Below, piece by piece: positions 1-10,947 of a stretch of 64,000 nt of DNA; position 1 is the stretch's first letter; the number at the start of each line of letters is the position of its first letter. The stretch covers positions 248,001-312,000 of the forward strand of contig NW_024067685.1 in the NCBI RefSeq assembly GCF_009389715.1. The letters are read 5' to 3'. Source of the stretch: Phoenix dactylifera. Its lineage: Eukaryota; Streptophyta; Magnoliopsida; Arecales; Arecaceae. A model generated the notes under the pieces. That model was not told the origin of the DNA, did not search any database, and saw nothing but the letters and a program-made list of their open reading frames with translations. Both the position numbers and the translations under genes were made by a program.

Positions 1-2238
1 TTAAAATCTGCATAGTGTGAACACGACTTAAGGCATATAACTTGATCTAATCAGGATTGACCCAATCATGAGCCCAACTCAATTTGGGTCGAACCCAATT
101 TGATTTGGCTCATCAAATCAGCCCAATTGCAATCAATTCCACTTAATTCTTCTTCAATTAACTCACTAACACTTAGTGGGTTAATTCAATCACCTATTGA
201 TAATTAAAATCAATTGTGATTCTAAATAACAATTATGATAGTCTGACTAATCAAATCCTCTATGTGTGTGATTCCGTAGGTTCTATTCAGTCTGGTAGTG
301 AGACATATTGAAATCTCCATCTCAATATCACTAAAACTCCTTTCAGTTCTACTTTTAGAGTTCACTGATTACCAAGTAAATGCCTTCGGGTCTCACAATC
401 CACTAGTGACACCTAGCAGTATGTGGTGCCAACCTAGCAGAATAGAAGTCTGAATTTTCAGATGCAGTTAGCGTATGATACAGTCCCTTTATCATGGATC
501 CTGACAGGACGGAGGTCCGTCATATGCCAAATTTATTCGACTTCCAGTTCGAGATATGGAAAACTCTTTTTTCAAAATACCTGGCCAAGTATCGAACTCA
601 GTCTCATAAATCACATAGGATCACTCCTAATCTATCAAGGTCGATAGATCCCATTTAAATGCAATGCTATTCCAAGATAAACCTACTGCAGCCAATTCGC
701 ACCACAAGGATCCTTATGGCTAGGGCCCAAGTTTACATGCTTGTCAAACTATAGCAACCTTATAGTGAATAGCTGAGGCATCGCAGATCAAATGATCAGT
801 CATACAACAACAGCATAATATCACGTACGAAGGAATTTCAAAGCGAATCCCAACAACGTGCGGCTCGGTCTGTCAAAGATAACCGATCAGCCTTCCTGGC
901 GTGGGTATGTAGTCTCTATGACTTAGGTCACGCCTAACAACAATAATGCAGCGAAACACAGCACCAGAAAGTACCACGAAGGAGAAGGAGAAATATAGGG
1001 AAAGAGAATTTTATTGAATAACCGCTCAACTGATTATAATAAGCTCTCCTGGCCTCTCCATCTCTACCGGATACCAATCCCTCCCCTTTGAGGGTCCTCT
1101 TATAGATAAGCAACCTCCAGTTACAAGTCCCTCACGAACTCAACTTCCAATGCACAGGATAAGGATGAATTCTAGATAAGATAGGAAAATCCCGATTCCA
1201 GCAGGATTCTGCGCAATCAGATAAAACAGCCAAGTTCGTGCCTCAAACGAACTCGGATTACCATGAAACTGGTTTTGTTAGATTTAGGACGAAAAACTCT
1301 TCCAGATAGCACCTTTTTCACTTTGAACAGACTTCTGTAGAGTTCTAGAAATGCCCCTCAAAGTGAAAGCGCGTGGAAACAGCGTTACAGCCATGTCTTC
1401 TAACCATACACGTTTTCAGTTATAAAAACGTGTTAAAATATGTTCCTTGCCTTCTGGAGACTTATGCCACGTTCCTCCATCAGTGACACACATTTTCATG
1501 CATCCCAATTTTCCGGATTCAGTCTATGCTTCGAGATAAGCCCACAACGCTGAATCAGTCTCGTTGCAGGAGCTTTCCTTCTAATGATGAACCGGCATGT
1601 ATTCTCAACAATACACGCCTTGGAGCACGTGCCCATGGCTCCATGCTCTTGGGTATTCCTCCTACATCTTGGACATGTTTTCCTAGGTGATCCTAGGGCC
1701 CAGATTTGGTCTCCAAGTTGCCCAAATCTCTAGAGAGCACCGTCAGACCTCGAACCTGTCCAGCGACCTGATCTGGTTTATACCTTGATCCACGTCCGGT
1801 CCAGCTCCGATTCGAGGAGCCGTGATAATAAGTAGTCACTGACGAGTGGATGTCTCCATGTGATTACTTTTTTTGGTCATGCTCAGTACACTTGTTCTCT
1901 AACAAGTACTTGCACAATCACTCCAGTGTCTCTATACTGTGGACGTGAGACTCATCCATCTGATTAAGTGATCTGTGCACTAATCTCAGCAGATGATGGA
2001 TCCATCGATCAGGAGCATTTAGAAATTAATCCCTAATAACACATGCCTCAAATTCTCAACTCCTTGAGAATATGTGTCATCATCTTATTAATTTCTTGGA
2101 CGATTCATAGACATATACAAATATGAATGAATAACAAATTGCCCAATCTTGTTAATCAATAAGAGTCAAATTACAAATTTATGTCCCAGATTACAAATAT
2201 GCGTTAGCCACATTGGCTTCTAGGGCATACTTCTAACA
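1..2238 (-). mobile_element. Partial copia-type long LTR, running off the left edge, split by an insertion
   Basis: Read on the minus strand, the element starts at 2238 with TGTTAGAAGTATGCCCTAGA and matches the start of the LTR at 49474 (TGTTGGATGTATGCCC). The match continues through the 'interval to next insertion' at 1830 and resumes from 814 down to the window edge, including the segments around 2100, 1900, 600 and 480. The homologous complete LTR is 2337 bp, so this copy should end outside the window. No coding sequence of this element is seen. Bases 2239-2243 (ACCTC) would be its flanking target duplication, but the other end is not visible. Whether it is a solo LTR or one end of a full element cannot be decided here. 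Confidence 0.8.
820..1824 (-). mobile_element. 1-kb insertion inside the copia LTR, solo-LTR-like
   Basis: The copia LTR homology stops and resumes across this block. ATAAT lies on both sides (815-819 and 1825-1829), as expected for a 5-bp target duplication. On the minus strand it has a TATA-like CTATAAGA near 1100 and an AATAAA signal near 1010-1016, the promoter and polyadenylation layout of an LTR. The ends are not TG/CA: they form a short inverted repeat (ATCACG at the left, CGTGAT at the right). It could be a solo LTR with non-canonical ends or a short inverted-repeat element. No coding sequence was recognised. Confidence 0.45.
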
Positions 2239-2243
2239 ACCTC

Positions 2244-2575
2244 TTGCTCATGCTTAATCAAATAATCAATGGAATGGGTTATGAGTTACGGACTTGAGGA
2301 CTCAAAAAAATGGGTTAATCAATCAGCGAATGGGTTATGGGCTGTGACTTGTGGGTTAAATGGGTAATGCGGGTTCAGGGCGGGTCGGATTGGGTCGTTG
2401 GGTAAATGATCCAAATTGACTCAAAAAAGAAATGGGTCGGATCGGGTCCGAGTCGGCTCAAGATTAGGTTGACTCGGACCCAATTCGAAAAACATAATGG
2501 GTCCAATTTGAAAACCTGACTCGGACCCACGGGTCCTCTAAAACGGCTTGAGTCGGGTCGGGTCGGGTCATGGGT
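2244..2575. repeat. GGGTC/GGGTT-rich degenerate repeat
   Basis: This stretch is built from imperfect TGGGTT, GGGTCGG and CGGACCC words on both strands, ending in a GGGTCGGGTCGGGTC run near 2553-2568. It resembles widespread plant non-autonomous repeats rich in GGGTC, but I could not define terminal inverted repeats or a target duplication. It carries no convincing coding sequence; the 95-codon open frame starting near 2548 is accidental. Confidence 0.45.
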
Positions 2576-2934
2576 CGACCCGACCTATTTGCAGCTTAGC
2601 TTTATCTCTTTTTTATCCATCTCCTACTCCAAGGCAAACAAGATCTATCCTTTTTTTTCTATCTCCTTCTTCAACTCTTACATATCGACTGGTTAAATGG
2701 ACTAGGCCCAATTTCTTATTAGTTGGGCTTGGTATTACATTCTTCCCCTCTAGAAAAAATTCATTCTCCCATTGTATAGATTTACATCCCATTGTATATT
2801 ATAATTTATCTACTTATGCTTTGATAACATATTAATTATAATGCCTCCGACTCAAGATTGCAAGCCCAGGATCGTGGCAATAGTCATATACTCATAGAGA
2901 ACTCCCCCCCACAACCATACAAGGCATCTCTTCA
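2576..2934. other. AT-rich non-coding flank of LINE1
   Basis: No gene, RNA or recognisable element is seen. The pyrimidine-rich beginning (TTTATCTC, then CTATCTCC and similar words) weakly resembles 56330-56370 near the other LINE. The right edge at 2934 is the pre-insertion flank of LINE1, adjacent to its poly(A) tail. Confidence 0.5.
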
Positions 2935-3196
2935 TTTTTTTTTTGGATAAAGGTAAGTGTGTATATATCCAAATTGAAGAAATGACGTACAAATGCACAG
3001 AGGCATACCCTAGAAATCAAAGACTAGGAGGGCAAACCTCTCTAGCCACAACAACTAACAACAAAGCTTGTAAGAACAAAATGATGAGAGTATCAAAAGA
3101 CATCATCAAAGAATCCCCACGAACTGTGAAGCCATCTATTAGCAGGAGATGGAATCACACCCCGTGTGGGATTAATCCAAGTCACAATACAAAAAG
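2935..3196 (-). mobile_element. LINE1, piece 4: 3' end of ORF2, 3' UTR and poly(A)
   Basis: On the minus strand this is the final part of an L1-type LINE. The end of ORF2 (stop near 3093) is followed by a short 3' UTR and a 10-base poly(A), seen as T10 at 2935-2944. It aligns collinearly with 61580-61848 of LINE2. The piece ends at AAAAG (3192-3196), which is duplicated at 9774-9778, so the LINE continues beyond gypsy element A1. Confidence 0.9.
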
Positions 3197-3972
3197 TGAT
3201 AAGAGCACACTTCGGACCGTCCTGGAAATAGGTAGAGAAAGAGGAACTTGACCCTAACCGCGACCTGCCGGTAGAACCAAAGTTATCAAAAGAAGCGTGA
3301 CCCTAACCGCGACCTGCCGGTAGAACCAACACTATCAAGTTCTAATCCAAGAACAAAGGTGAAGCTCTCACATAAGAGAAACTCTCAAATTTCATTCATG
3401 CGTTCTCCCCCTCTCAAGTACAATCAGATGTTATTTTAAGGCTGAAATGGCTTCAAAGAGAAGCAACTCCTAGGAAATTACATAGCACTACTTGTCATGC
3501 ATTTTCCAAGGCTGCATTTACCAAGGCTTGGAAAAGATGCATGTTACACCTACTCCTAGAAAAGTAACCAGAACTTAGGAAAAAGATCCCAAAGTAATTA
3601 TAGTGACTTTGGGAACTACAAGAAAGTCTGAATGTGACTTGGGGAATACAAAACATCATCTGAAATATCACCCCAAAAGTATGCACGAAAATCCAAATAC
3701 AATAGAAAAGTTGGCCTTCCCATGAATGCTTCTTGTCATGTGATTTGGACTTTCCAAAGTGTTGTCTTCAGGTTGGACTCAAAGCATCTTCACCCAATTG
3801 TATGAAAGTGAACCAATTAGGTGCAGCCTCTATCTCACGTTGGTCTTCTTTTCCTTTGATTTTTATGATCAGGCTTTCCAAAGCTTGTTTCATCCTCTTA
3901 GTCTTGGCCCTTGTCATAGGACCTTCAATTCCATGCAAAGGATCTTTAGATGGGCTGGTTGCGTCTCTATCA
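3197..3972 (-). repeat. A1 3' LTR (776 bp)
   Basis: It runs from TGATAAGAGC (3197) to CTCTATCA (3972); on the minus strand it begins TGATAGAG and ends CTTATCA. It is bordered on the inside by the polypurine tract. It encodes the last ~68 codons of pol. Compared with the 5' LTR it lacks one copy of an 18-bp duplication encoding NDRDAT. Confidence 0.92.
3249..3329. repeat. Internal 32-bp direct repeat in family A LTRs
   Basis: The 32-bp word beginning TGACCCTAACCGCGACCTGC occurs at 3249-3280 and again at 3298-3329, a 49-bp period. The same pair is present in all four family A LTRs (A1 and A2, both ends), so it is ancestral to the family. Confidence 0.9.
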
Positions 3973-6794
3973 TTCCCTCCCTCTTCAAAAGGATTCGTCC
4001 TCGAATCAGATTCATCACCTACATCAAACAAAGATAGATCAGCCACATTAAAGGTAGCACTTACATTACCATATTCACTTGGGAAGTCCAACTTGTAGGC
4101 ATTGTCATTGATCTTCTCTAGAACTTGGAAGGGTCCATCTCCTCTTGTTTGCAGCATAGATTTTCTTTGAGTGGGAAACCTCTCCTTCCTCATATGAACC
4201 CAAACCCAATCTCCTGGTTCAAAAATAACTTTAATACGCCCCTTATTTGCTTGCTTTGCATATTGCTCATTCTTCCTCTCAATGTTGGCTCGAACTTTTG
4301 CATGCAACTCCCTAATAGTATCCGCCTTTTTCTTACCATCCAAATTGGTACACTCATTAGTAGGCAAAGGTAAGATGTCTAAAGGAGTCAAAGGATTAAA
4401 GCCATACACAACTTCAAAAAGAGAATAAGAAGTAGTAGAATGAACAGTTCTATTATAAGCAAACTCAACATGTGGCAAGCATTTCTCCCAATTTTTCAAA
4501 TTCTTTTGAATGATAGCACGCAACAAGGTAGTAAGTGTTCTATTTACTACTTCAGTTTGTCCATCCGTTTGAGGATGTGCAACAGTAGAAAATAAGAGTT
4601 TTGTTCCTAGTTTATTCCACAAAGTTTTCCAAAAATGATTTAGGAACTTTACATCCCTATCACTTACTATTGTTCTAGGCAATCCATGCAAGCGCATTAT
4701 CTCTTTAAAGAACAGATCAGCAATATGTGTTGCATCATTGGTTTTGGAGCATGCAATGAAATGTGCCATTTTACTAAACCTATCAACAATGACAAATATA
4801 CTATCTTTGCCTCCTTGAGATCGAGGTAATCCTAACACAAAATCCATTGAAATATCAGTCCAGGGTTGATTAGACACAGGCAAAGGTGTATAGAAGCCAT
4901 GGGGCATGACTTTAGATTTAGCTTGTTTACATGCTATGCACTTATCACAGACCGATTGCACATCATGCTTCATGTTAGACCAATAAAAATGCTCATGCAA
5001 TATTTCTAAGGTCCTTTTTATCCCAAAATGTCCCATCAATCCACCACCATGACTTTCTCTAACTAGCATTTCACGCAAGGAACAAACAGGCACACACAAC
5101 TTATTTTTCTTAAACAAGAAACCATCATGCCTATAATAGTCCCCAAAAGCATGTTTAGAACAAGAATTCCATACTTGGCCAAAGTCAGAATCATCAGCAT
5201 ATAAGTCCTTTATAAACTCAAAACCAAGTAATTTAGTTTGCAAAGAAGTAAGCAATGCATACCTTCTGGACAATGCATCAGCCACTTTGTTTTCCTTACC
5301 ATTCTTGTACTTGATTACATAAGGAAACATCTCAATGAATTCCAACCACTTGGCATGTCTTTTTTGAAGCTTATCTTGAGATCTTAGAAACTTCAAGCTT
5401 TGATGGTCAAAATGAATTATGAATTCCCTTGACCACAAGTAGTGTTGCCAAGTTTGCAAAGCTCTCACCAGAGCGTACAATTCTTTGTCATACATGGAAT
5501 AATTCAATGATGCCCCATTAAGCTTTTCACTAAAGTAAGCAATTGGTTTAGAGTCCTGCATTAGTACGGCCCCTATACCAACACTAGATGCATCACATTC
5601 AATTTCAAAAGCTTTATCAAAATTAGGCAAACAAAGCAAAGGTGCATTGGTCAATTTTTCCTTTAATGAATTAAAAGCTCCCTCATGCACATCATTCCAC
5701 TTAAACACAACATTCTTTTTAACAAGTTCATTCAAAGGTGCAGCAATAGAACTAAAGTTCTTTACAAACCTTCTATAAAAACTTGCTAAACCATGAAAAC
5801 TTCTTACCTCATTTGCATTCTTAGGTGTAGGCCATTCTCTAATTGGCCTTACCTTCTCCTCATCCACACTTATTCCTTTCGAGCTTACAACAAAACCCAA
5901 AAACACAACAGATTCATGGCAGAATGAACACTTTTTAAGATTAGCATATAATTTGTTTTCTCTCAAAACATTAAGAACAACATGCAAATGATTAACATGT
6001 TCATCTAAGGTTTTGCTATAAATCAAAATATCATCAAAATACACTACAACAAATTTTCCAATGAAAGAACGCAAAACATGGTTCATTAACCTCATGAAGG
6101 TGCTGGGTGCATTAGATAAGCCAAATGGCATCACCATCCACTCGTATAAACCATATTTTGTTTTAAAAGCCGTTTTCCATTCATCACCTTCTTTCATGCG
6201 AATTTGATAGTATCCACTCTTCAAATCTATTTTAGAAAACACACACGAACCATGCAATTCATCAAGCATATCATCCAATCTAGGGATAGGATATCGATAC
6301 TTTACAGTGATTTTATTTATGGCTCGGCAATCCGTACACATGCGCCACGTCCCATCTTTCTTCGGAACCAAGATCACAGGAGCAGAACACGGGCTAAGAC
6401 TCTCCCTCACAAATCCTTTTTGCAGCAACTCATCTACTTGCCTTTGAATTTCTTTTGCTTCCTCTGGACTTGTTCTGTAGGCTGGTCTATTTGGGATTGA
6501 AGAACCTGGAATTAAGTCAATCTGATGCTCAATACCTCTTGTAGGAGGTAATCCATGGGGAATTTCTTCTGAAAAAATATCACCAAATTCCTGTAACAAA
6601 GAAGCAACCATACTAGGCAAAGAAGAATTGAGTTCGTTAGTGAAATAAACATCCTTGTGTATGAGCACAAGTAGCTGCTCTTTTGCTAACAAGGCACTCT
6701 CAACCTCTCTTTTGCTTGCAAATGCACTCACTCTCTTTTTTTTTCTCTTCTTTGGATTCTGATTTATTCTTTTCTTTTGTCTGCTCACTCTCAT
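3768..6794 (-). CDS. pol: A1 pol: reverse transcriptase, RNase H, integrase with basic C-terminal tail
   Basis: This open frame of about 1008 codons encodes the replication enzymes of element A1. In order: reverse transcriptase with [11 protein letters not shown] and the catalytic YFDD near residue 253; RNase H starting at CDAS near residue 400; integrase HHCC zinc domain around residues 582-622; integrase core with catalytic Asp in DISMDFV (~645), SDRD (~712) and Glu in [10 protein letters not shown] (~747). The C-terminus has the GPY-like [15 protein letters not shown] segment, then [13 protein letters not shown] and [15 protein letters not shown]. The last ~68 codons lie in the 3' LTR. The apparent start at 6794 is not the natural one: pol should be fused to gag-protease, and a 9-A run (8 in A2) near 6733-6741 shifts the frame. 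All catalytic residues I can see are present. Confidence 0.88.
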   Translation of the reverse strand: MRVSRQKKRINQNPKKRKKKRVSAFASKREVESALLAKEQLLVLIHKDVYFTNELNSSLPSMVASLLQEFGDIFSEEIPHGLPPTRGIEHQIDLIPGSSIPNRPAYRTSPEEAKEIQRQVDELLQKGFVRESLSPCSAPVILVPKKDGTWRMCTDCRAINKITVKYRYPIPRLDDMLDELHGSCVFSKIDLKSGYYQIRMKEGDEWKTAFKTKYGLYEWMVMPFGLSNAPSTFMRLMNHVLRSFIGKFVVVYFDDILIYSKTLDEHVNHLHVVLNVLRENKLYANLKKCSFCHESVVFLGFVVSSKGISVDEEKVRPIREWPTPKNANEVRSFHGLASFYRRFVKNFSSIAAPLNELVKKNVVFKWNDVHEGAFNSLKEKLTNAPLLCLPNFDKAFEIECDASSVGIGAVLMQDSKPIAYFSEKLNGASLNYSMYDKELYALVRALQTWQHYLWSREFIIHFDHQSLKFLRSQDKLQKRHAKWLEFIEMFPYVIKYKNGKENKVADALSRRYALLTSLQTKLLGFEFIKDLYADDSDFGQVWNSCSKHAFGDYYRHDGFLFKKNKLCVPVCSLREMLVRESHGGGLMGHFGIKRTLEILHEHFYWSNMKHDVQSVCDKCIACKQAKSKVMPHGFYTPLPVSNQPWTDISMDFVLGLPRSQGGKDSIFVIVDRFSKMAHFIACSKTNDATHIADLFFKEIMRLHGLPRTIVSDRDVKFLNHFWKTLWNKLGTKLLFSTVAHPQTDGQTEVVNRTLTTLLRAIIQKNLKNWEKCLPHVEFAYNRTVHSTTSYSLFEVVYGFNPLTPLDILPLPTNECTNLDGKKKADTIRELHAKVRANIERKNEQYAKQANKGRIKVIFEPGDWVWVHMRKERFPTQRKSMLQTRGDGPFQVLEKINDNAYKLDFPSEYGNVSATFNVADLSLFDVGDESDSRTNPFEEGGNDRDATSPSKDPLHGIEGPMTRAKTKRMKQALESLIIKIKGKEDQREIEAAPNWFTFIQLGEDALSPT
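3973..3986 (-). other. A1 polypurine tract
   Basis: GAAGAGGGAGGGAA on the minus strand lies directly before the TGATAG start of the 3' LTR. It primes plus-strand DNA synthesis. It fixes the true inner edge of the LTR, which falls inside the pol reading frame. Confidence 0.88.
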
Positions 6795-8403
6795 TTTTTT
6801 TATCTTTCCTCTCTTTTTCTTGAATGCTCAATTGCTCCTCTCTCAACTTACACTCTCTTGAAATTCTGATTTGATCAGCAAAGGTCTCGGTTGGTTGGAG
6901 AGGTGTTAAAACAATAGTGTGATTGTTCATAACAAGAGTGTATCTATTTTTGTACCCATCATGAATAACCCTTCTATCAAATTGCCACGGACGCCCAAGA
7001 AGTAGATGTCCAGCATGCATAGGTGCCACATCACAAAGAACTTCATCCTTATATTTACCGATGGAAAAAGAAATCATCACTTGCTTAGTCACCCTTATGT
7101 CACCACAATCATTCAGCCACTGAAGTCTATATGGATTAGGGTGCTTTAATGTGGGCAAATTCAATTTTTCAACCAACAAGGTGCTAGCAACATTAGTGCA
7201 ACTCCCACTATCAATGATTAAGCTGCATACCTTGTCGTTTATATGGCATCTTGTATGAAATATATGCTCACGTTGCTCCTCATTACCACCCGCCTTAGGT
7301 TGCATGTTGAGAGCACGCCTAGTGACAAGCACATCTCCAACAACAGGTTCAGCAACTTCAACATCACTACAATCCTCCAATGGTGGCATGTCATCATCAC
7401 TTGAGCTCACACTCTCTATGTCTCCATTATCTAGCAGTATCATGGCTCTTTTATTTGGACATTGAGAAGCAATATGTCCAACTCCTTGACACCTGAAACA
7501 TTTCATATCACGAGATCTAGAGGATGAATTAGTTTCCATTTTACCTTTAGGTGCAGCAATCGAATTTTTGGCCTTTGCATCTTCTTTTGGCTTTGACACA
7601 GATTTGTTGTTTTGCCAATTCGATTTCCATGAGGAACTAGTAGTAAATTTGGAAGTACTCTTAGCTTTCAATTGCCTTTCCACTAGAATAGCTTTGTGCA
7701 GCAAATCCTCCATCTCTATATAATGTTGCAATTCTACCACATCAGCTATCTCCTTCTTTAAACCTCCAATGAATCTAGCCATAGTTGCCTCTCGGTCTTC
7801 TTCAACATTGGCTCTAATCATGGCTATTTCCATCTCCTTATAGTAATCTTCCACACTCATGGAGCCTTGAGTTAGACTTTGCAATTTTCTGTGCAAATCT
7901 CTATAGTAGTGGCTGGGTACAAACCTTTTTCTCATGACAGCCTTCATCTCATCCAATGTACCAATAGGCCTCTCTCCATTTCTATGTCTACTAGTCACCA
8001 TTTGATCCCACCAAATACTAGCATAATCATGGAACTCAACAATGGCTAGTTTAACCCTCTTCTCCTCGGAATAATTATGACATTCAAACACATGTTCAAC
8101 CTTTCTCTCCCACTCTAAATATAATTCAGGATCATTTTTACCTTGGAATGCAGGGATTGTCATCTTAATACTTCCCAAATGACTGTCTTTTCTTGATTCA
8201 TCTCTTTGCCTCCTTCCATTACTTCTTCCATCCGAATACTCCTCTTCTTCTTCTTCTTCAAACATCCTCCCCCTCAAAGGTTTGAGTCTGCTTGGTGATT
8301 CCAAATCATTCATTCGTGCACCAAGCTTAGTAAGTTGATCAGCAATGGCTTTCATCCATAACTTCATATCAACATCTGGTTGTTTACTACCTTCACTACT
8401 CAT
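6700..8403 (-). CDS. gag: A1 gag and protease
   Basis: The polyprotein starts at the ATG at 8403 ([10 protein letters not shown]); an upstream in-frame TTG is not credible as a start. The N-terminal half is the capsid-like retrotransposon gag domain ([21 protein letters not shown], then IWWDQM). A CCHC zinc knuckle ([14 protein letters not shown]) sits near residues 301-314, followed by an acidic stretch. The aspartic protease has the active-site DSG in [12 protein letters not shown] near residue 395. A lysine/glutamate-rich linker follows, where the frame breaks into pol. A natural single gag-pol frame is supported by A2, which reads through at this point. Confidence 0.88.
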   Translation of the reverse strand: MSSEGSKQPDVDMKLWMKAIADQLTKLGARMNDLESPSRLKPLRGRMFEEEEEEEYSDGRSNGRRQRDESRKDSHLGSIKMTIPAFQGKNDPELYLEWERKVEHVFECHNYSEEKRVKLAIVEFHDYASIWWDQMVTSRHRNGERPIGTLDEMKAVMRKRFVPSHYYRDLHRKLQSLTQGSMSVEDYYKEMEIAMIRANVEEDREATMARFIGGLKKEIADVVELQHYIEMEDLLHKAILVERQLKAKSTSKFTTSSSWKSNWQNNKSVSKPKEDAKAKNSIAAPKGKMETNSSSRSRDMKCFRCQGVGHIASQCPNKRAMILLDNGDIESVSSSDDDMPPLEDCSDVEVAEPVVGDVLVTRRALNMQPKAGGNEEQREHIFHTRCHINDKVCSLIIDSGSCTNVASTLLVEKLNLPTLKHPNPYRLQWLNDCGDIRVTKQVMISFSIGKYKDEVLCDVAPMHAGHLLLGRPWQFDRRVIHDGYKNRYTLVMNNHTIVLTPLQPTETFADQIRISRECKLREEQLSIQEKERKDKKNESEQTKEKNKSESKEEKKKESECICKQKRG

Positions 8404-8963
8404 CTTTGTATGCTGCAATCAAAAGATTAGTATAAACAGAATAGGTCCTCACACACTCCTCTCTCTGGTAGACACTCTTTTATAGCTTTTTCTTGATGAT
8501 GATCTCACCCTCTTGCCTTTTACCACTTAGCTTCACCTTATGAGCTCTTAAATAAGAACCTTTTGGATGTTTCTACACAACAGGAAACAGTAAGGAGTCG
8601 ATGATAACCTTAGGGAACAAGAACTCGCAAGGAACAATTTAATTGGAACCAACAAAGGGTTCAAGGAAGGTTTGAATTGAGAACAATTCAATGGAAGCGT
8701 TAAAGAACCCACAAGAAAATTAGGAGCAAAATCTGCCCCGAATTTTTTTTCTTTTTCTTTTTTTTTTCTTTTTTCTTCTTCTTCTCTTTTTTTTTTTTTT
8801 TTTGAAATAGCAGAACAGAAAGGAACAAGGACGATGACACAAACCGATTAAAGGAAGATGTCACCAAGGATATAGAGATAAACAACAGCGGAACACCTTT
8901 TTTTTTTTTTGAATTAAACAAGATAAACACACAAAGCATAGATAACATCTGATTTCAGGAACC
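8404..8963 (-). other. A1 5' untranslated leader
   Basis: This is the leader between primer-binding site and gag start. It holds long homopolymer and pyrimidine-rich tracts on the plus strand (T/C runs at about 8740-8803 and a T run near 8899-8910). No upstream coding frame is supported. The packaging signal is expected here but not identifiable by eye. Confidence 0.7.
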
Positions 8964-8977
8964 GGGCTCTGATTCCA
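8964..8977 (-). other. A1 primer-binding site, one base changed
   Basis: On the minus strand it reads TGGAATCAGAGCCC, two bases after the 5' LTR. A2 has TGGTATCAGAGCCC, the common plant initiator-Met-tRNA type. A1 therefore carries a T-to-A change at the fourth base. Confidence 0.85.
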
Positions 8978-8979
8978 AA

Positions 8980-9773
8980 TGATAAGAGCACACTTCAGAC
9001 CGTCCTAGAAACAGGTAGAGAAAGAGGAACTTGACCCTAACAGCGACCTGCCGGTAGAACCAAAGTTATCAAAAGAAGCGTGACCCTAACCGCGACCTGC
9101 CGGTAGAACCAACACTATCAAGTTCTAATCCAAGAACAAAGTTGAAGCTCTCACATAAGAGAAACTCTCAAATTTCATTCATGCGTTCTCCCCCTCTCAA
9201 GTACAATCAGGTGCTATTTTAAGGCTGAAATGGCTTCAAAGAGAAGCAACTCCTAGGAAATTACATAGCACTACTTGTCATGCATTTTCCAAGGCTGCAT
9301 TTACCAAGGCTTGGAAAAGATGCATGTTACACCTACTCCTAGAAAAGTAACCAGAACTTAGGAAAAAGATTCCAAAGTAATTATAGTGACTTTGAGAACC
9401 ACAAGAAAGTCTGAATGTGACTTGGGGAATACAAAACATCGTCTGAAATATCACCCCAAAAGAATGCACGAAAATCCAAATACAATAGGAAAGTTGGCCT
9501 TCCCATGAATGCTTCTTGTCATGTGATTTGGACTTTCCAAAGTGTTGTCTTCAGGTTGGACTCAAAGCATCTTCACCCAATTATATGAAAGTGACCCAAT
9601 TAGGTGCAGTCTCTATCTCACGTTGGTCTTCTTTTTCTTTAATTTTTATGATCAGGCTTTCCAAAGCTTGTTTCATCCTCTTAGTCTTGGCCCTAGTCAT
9701 AGGACCTTCAATTCCATGCAAAGGATCTTTAGATGGGCTGGTTGCATCTCTATCATTGGTTGCGTCTCTATCA
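8980..9773 (-). repeat. A1 5' LTR (794 bp)
   Basis: It runs from TGATAAGAGC to CTCTATCA and is followed by AAAAG, the target duplication. It has two copies of the 18-bp GGTTGCRTCTCTATCATT-type unit near 9741-9773; the 3' LTR has one. Several further substitutions separate the two LTRs. Confidence 0.92.
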
Positions 9774-10153
9774 AAAAGTAATCTCTCTCAGAAGAACACA
9801 CTCATGTGTAGGGCCATCGCCATGCAAACGAGCATTACGTTCCCTCCAAATGTAGTAGACCGCAGTTGCCACCATAAGCTTTGCAATTCGACCCAAGAGT
9901 GAACGACCATCCATTTGAGAAAGCCAAGATCGTATCCATCCATCTACACGAGGCCCACGGAATATTACACTTGGCACAAAGAACAGACCAGATGCGCTGA
10001 GAGAATGGGCACTAAAAAAATAAATGATCCACATACTGATGCCCACCCTCACACAAAACACATTGGGCGACCTGAATAATGCCAAAGCATATAAGCTTAG
10101 CTTGAGTATACAAGGCATCCTGGATGGCTAACCAAAGAATAAAAGACATCCAT
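9774..10153 (-). mobile_element. LINE1, piece 3: ORF2 C-terminal zinc-binding region
   Basis: This LINE1 segment lies between A1 and A2. On the minus strand it encodes the region after the reverse transcriptase, related to zf-RVT (LWLAIQDALYTQAKL, CVLCEGG). It matches LINE2 at about 61230-61600. It is bounded by AAAAG (9774-9778) and TCCAT (10149-10153), the target duplications of the two gypsy insertions. Confidence 0.88.
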
Positions 10154-10947
10154 TGATAAGAGCACACTTCGGACCGTCCTGGAAACAGGTAGAGAATGAG
10201 GAACTTGACCCTAACCGCGACCTGCCGGTAGAACCAAAGTCATCAAAAGAAGCGTGACCCTAACCGCGACCTGCCGGTAGAACCAACACTATCAAGTTCT
10301 AATCCAAGAACAAAGGTGAAGCTCTCACATAAGAGAAACCCTCAAATTTCATTCATGCGTTCTCCCCCTCTCAAGTACAATCAGGTGCTATTTTAAGGCT
10401 GAAATGGCTTCAAAGAGAAGCAACTCCTAGGAAATTACATAGCACTACTTGTCATGCATTTTCCAAGGCTGCATTTACCAAGGCTTGGAAAAGATGCATG
10501 TTACACCTACTCCTAGAAAAGTAACCAGAACTTAGGAAAAAGATCCCAAAGTAATTATAGTGACTTTGGGAACTACAAGAAAGTCTGAATGTGATTTGGG
10601 GAATACAAAACATCATCTGAAATATCACCCCAAAAGTATGCACGAAAATCCAAATATAATAGGAAAGTTGGCCCTCCCATGAATGCTTCTTGTCATGTGA
10701 TTTGGACTTTCCAAAGTGTTGTCTTCAGGTTGGACTCAAAGCATCTTCACCCAATTGTATGAAAGTGACCCAATTAGGTGCAGCCTCTATCTCACGTTGG
10801 TCTTCTTTTCCTTTGATTTTTATGATCAGGCTTTCCAAAGCTTGTTTCATCCTCTTAGTCTTGGCCCTAGTCATAGGACCTTCAATTCCATGCAAAGGAT
10901 CTTTAGATGGGCTGGTTGCGTCTCTATCATTGGTTGCATCTCTATCA
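10154..10947 (-). repeat. A2 3' LTR (794 bp)
   Basis: It runs from TGATAAGAGC to CTCTATCA and is followed inward by the polypurine tract. It contains the pol C-terminal codons and the two-copy 18-bp duplication (NDRDATNDRDAT). Confidence 0.92.

Larger units (their letters stand above)
3197..9773 (-). mobile_element. Gypsy element A1, complete, CRM-like chromovirus
   Basis: This is a complete 6577-bp LTR retrotransposon on the minus strand with a perfect 5-bp target duplication AAAAG (3192-3196 and 9774-9778) inside LINE1. The order on the minus strand is 5' LTR, primer-binding site, leader, gag-protease, reverse transcriptase, RNase H, integrase, polypurine tract, 3' LTR. It is the best-preserved gypsy copy here: one frameshift separates gag-protease from pol. 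The pol frame enters the 3' LTR by about 68 codons, as reported for CRM-clade elements. The two LTRs differ at several bases and by an 18-bp indel, so it is older than A2. Confidence 0.93.

Noticed and set aside
2943..3251. A 102-codon plus-strand frame
   Set aside because: It is antisense to the LINE1 3' end and crosses into the A1 LTR; no support.
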